Part shown: positions 62,549-64,000 of the stretch, one piece after another
How the letters are laid out: every line of letters starts with the position of its first letter
How positions within the stretch are numbered: the stretch's first letter is position 1
Assembly (NCBI RefSeq): GCF_003002815.1
Contig: NZ_PVTF01000025.1
Span: forward strand, 34,900 to 98,899
Source: Umezawaea tangerina
GTDB taxonomy: Bacteria > Actinomycetota > Actinomycetes > Mycobacteriales > Pseudonocardiaceae
Reading direction: 5' to 3'
DNA: 64,000 bases
Position numbers and translations under genes: made by a program
The notes under the pieces: model-generated
The model's input: only the letters and a program-made list of their open reading frames with translations
Database searches by the model: none
Told to the model about the DNA's origin: nothing

Positions 62549-63661
62549 TCAGCGGTCCTGGGGAGCCAGCACCATCGTCCGGCGCAACCGCCACGGGGCA
62601 CCGCGGAACAGCTCGGCCATCGCCTTCGTCGCCCCCGCGACGTCCTCCCGGTCCGACAGGTAGGCGCGCCGCAGCTCCTCGGGGAGCCCGAAGAACAGGT
62701 CGAAGAACTCCGGCACGTGCTCGGGCGGCATCGCCAGCAGCACGCGCAGCCCGTGGCGGCGCATCGTGTGCACGACCTTCGCTGCGGGCGACCAGACGAC
62801 CTGCCGCGCCGCGGCCCGCGCGGCACGGGGACCGCGGGGCAGCGCGTCGGCGATCGCGGCGGCGACCAGGGGAGCGAGCGTCAACGTCGTGGCGACGCTG
62901 TACCCGGTGGCCGGGTGCACCAGCGCGGCCGCCGCGCCGAACGCGAGCTTCGCCGGGCGGTTGAGGTCCACCGGGAAGCGGACCTGCTCCTCCACGTCGG
63001 ACAGGTCGACGCCGTGCTGGGCCAGCCGCGCGGCCAGCCGGGTGCGCAGCTCGGCTACCGGGAGGCCGGGGCGACGGGCCAGCGACGTCTCCTCCAGCAG
63101 CACGCGGTCGCCGTCCAGGGGGACGGCGTAGAGGAAGGTGGGCCAGTCGACGCCGGTGGTCGGTGGCTGCCGCCAGTCCATGATCAGCGCCTCGCCCTCG
63201 GCGACCAAGGCCTTCGCGTCCGTGGCGGCGACGACCACCCCGGCGGCGGTCTGCTCCACCCTGCCCCGGCTCGGCGGGGCACCGGTGGCATCGACCACCA
63301 GCGCCGCGGTCAGCGTTCGGCCGTCGGCCAGCAGCACGGTCGTCCCCCTGGGACCGACAACGGTGCGCACGCCCTTGCCGGTCTCCACCAGGACGTCGGG
63401 GTGCGGCACCTGGAGCCGCGCGTTGTCGATGACGGCGTACGCGCGATCCAGCACGTGGGCCTCGACGCCAATGGCGCGGGTAACCGGGGCGACAGCGGCC
63501 ACCGGGGTGCCCGACGGCAATTCATCGGCCCACGCCCCGTAGGTCGCGGTCCACGGCCGTTCCGGACGCGGGTCGACCAGCGTCGTCTCCAGTCCCGAAG
63601 TCGCACAGGCACCCGCCAGCGCCCGGCCCGCGGGTCCACCACCCAGCACGATCACGTCCAC
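62549..63661 (-). CDS. Lycopene cyclase-like FAD flavoprotein
   Basis: 370 aa. Dinucleotide fold at the very start (VIVLGGGPAGRALAGACATS), then TATYGAWADEL, a W/Y pattern typical of CrtY/CrtL lycopene beta-cyclases. Also VDATGAPPSRG and VHPATGYSVATTLTLAPLVA near residue 250. Expected to cyclise lycopene ends using reduced FAD without net redox change. No phytoene synthase or desaturase gene is in the window, so the carotenoid pathway must be elsewhere. Start GTG 63661. Confidence 0.85.
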   Translation of the reverse strand: MDVIVLGGGPAGRALAGACATSGLETTLVDPRPERPWTATYGAWADELPSGTPVAAVAPVTRAIGVEAHVLDRAYAVIDNARLQVPHPDVLVETGKGVRTVVGPRGTTVLLADGRTLTAALVVDATGAPPSRGRVEQTAAGVVVAATDAKALVAEGEALIMDWRQPPTTGVDWPTFLYAVPLDGDRVLLEETSLARRPGLPVAELRTRLAARLAQHGVDLSDVEEQVRFPVDLNRPAKLAFGAAAALVHPATGYSVATTLTLAPLVAAAIADALPRGPRAARAAARQVVWSPAAKVVHTMRRHGLRVLLAMPPEHVPEFFDLFFGLPEELRRAYLSDREDVAGATKAMAELFRGAPWRLRRTMVLAPQDR

Positions 63662-63911
63662 ACTCCGACGTTATCCCTCCCCGTGCGCGCTCCGCCGCGC
63701 CCGATCGGGGGTGATCGCGCACGTCAACGGGCCGTCGACCCGAAAGGGGACCCCCGATTTGGAGCCCGAACCACACCGGTGTAAGTTTCTCCCTGCCAGC
63801 GCGGAACGGGCCGGAAACGGAACGGAGCGGGGCAAAACCCCAGAACTACATGAACACCAGCACCCCTTGCTGGGCCGGTGAAGTCGGTGGTTATCTCCAC
63901 TGCAAGCCGAT

Positions 63912-63941
63912 TTGACAAGGGAAATGCGGTTCGGATAGCGT
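63912..63941 (+). promoter_or_regulatory. Outward-facing sigma70-type promoter
   Basis: TTGACA (63912-63917), 18-base spacer, TAGCGT (63936-63941), in the 339-base gene-free stretch 63662-64000. The surrounding DNA is AT-richer than average. It points towards a gene beyond the window edge. Nothing else is recognised in this stretch. Confidence 0.5.
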
Positions 63942-64000
63942 CTGGAACATAGAAAACTGAATGCGAAGCGAGTTTCTGCTGAGCGAAACGGCCCGAACCG

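Overview
The window is chromosomal DNA from a high-GC actinomycete. A Pseudonocardiaceae member (Saccharothrix, Lentzea or Actinosynnema type) is the best guess. Reasons: GTG and even TTG starts, many 4-bp GTGA/ATGA gene overlaps, an F420-type LLM oxidoreductase, an MptB-type lipoglycan mannosyltransferase, a 'conservon', a SufR-led SUF operon, and the actinobacterial block tkt-tal-pgi-zwf-opcA-pgl beside ctaB. The family assignment is inference; no rRNA or tRNA gene was seen.

Layout. 0-7.3 kb: a truncated Ser/Thr kinase, an orphan sensor histidine kinase, a LysR regulator divergent from an LLM oxidoreductase, and a Tat-exported PhoD-type phosphatase. 7.3-16.8 kb: pentose-phosphate operon on the minus strand (tkt, tal, pgi, zwf, opcA, pgl), divergent from ctaB (heme O synthase). 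17.1-23.5 kb: a tightly coupled four-gene island, vWA protein, PP2C phosphatase, atypical kinase with OB fold and Pro-rich tail, and a UPF1-like helicase fused to a PLD nuclease and DUF5710. It resembles the TerY-P anti-phage triad with an added effector-like gene. 23.6-33.7 kb: mixed accessory and housekeeping genes (hydroxycinnamoyl-CoA hydratase-lyase, HD/cupin/2-TM cluster, FKBP lipoprotein, quinone oxidoreductase, DUF885, ATP-grasp, acetate-type symporter with DUF485). 34-37.4 kb: a conservon with CvnA, CvnB and CvnC but no CvnD GTPase. 37.5-41.2 kb: a ribbon-helix-helix/Clp-N protein with a palindromic operator, a hydrolase/regulator pair, and an ATP-grasp ligase. 41.2-52.2 kb: heme A synthase, an ABC exporter, DUF998, an EamA-GT4 fusion, a giant patatin and MptB. 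52.3-59 kb: the complete SUF Fe-S operon (sufR-B-D-Rieske-C-S-U-T). 59.4-64 kb: a GCS2 ligase, a degenerate EAL-CBS-GGDEF protein, a lycopene cyclase-like flavoprotein, and an outward promoter at the edge.

How it fits together. zwf/opcA/pgl/tkt/tal make NADPH and pentoses. ctaB and ctaA supply heme A to cytochrome oxidase, although about 24 kb of other genes lie between them here. SUF builds Fe-S clusters under SufR, whose operator covers its own start codon.

The least explained feature is a dispersed, structured intergenic element present three times (about 1559-1896 reversed, 6937-7197, 59077-59412). Each copy lies between convergent genes. Each has a perfect 22-bp hairpin, with four paired compensatory changes in one copy, followed by a variable number of small UUCG-type hairpins. 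Together with the TerY-P-like helicase/nuclease island it is the main lead in the window.
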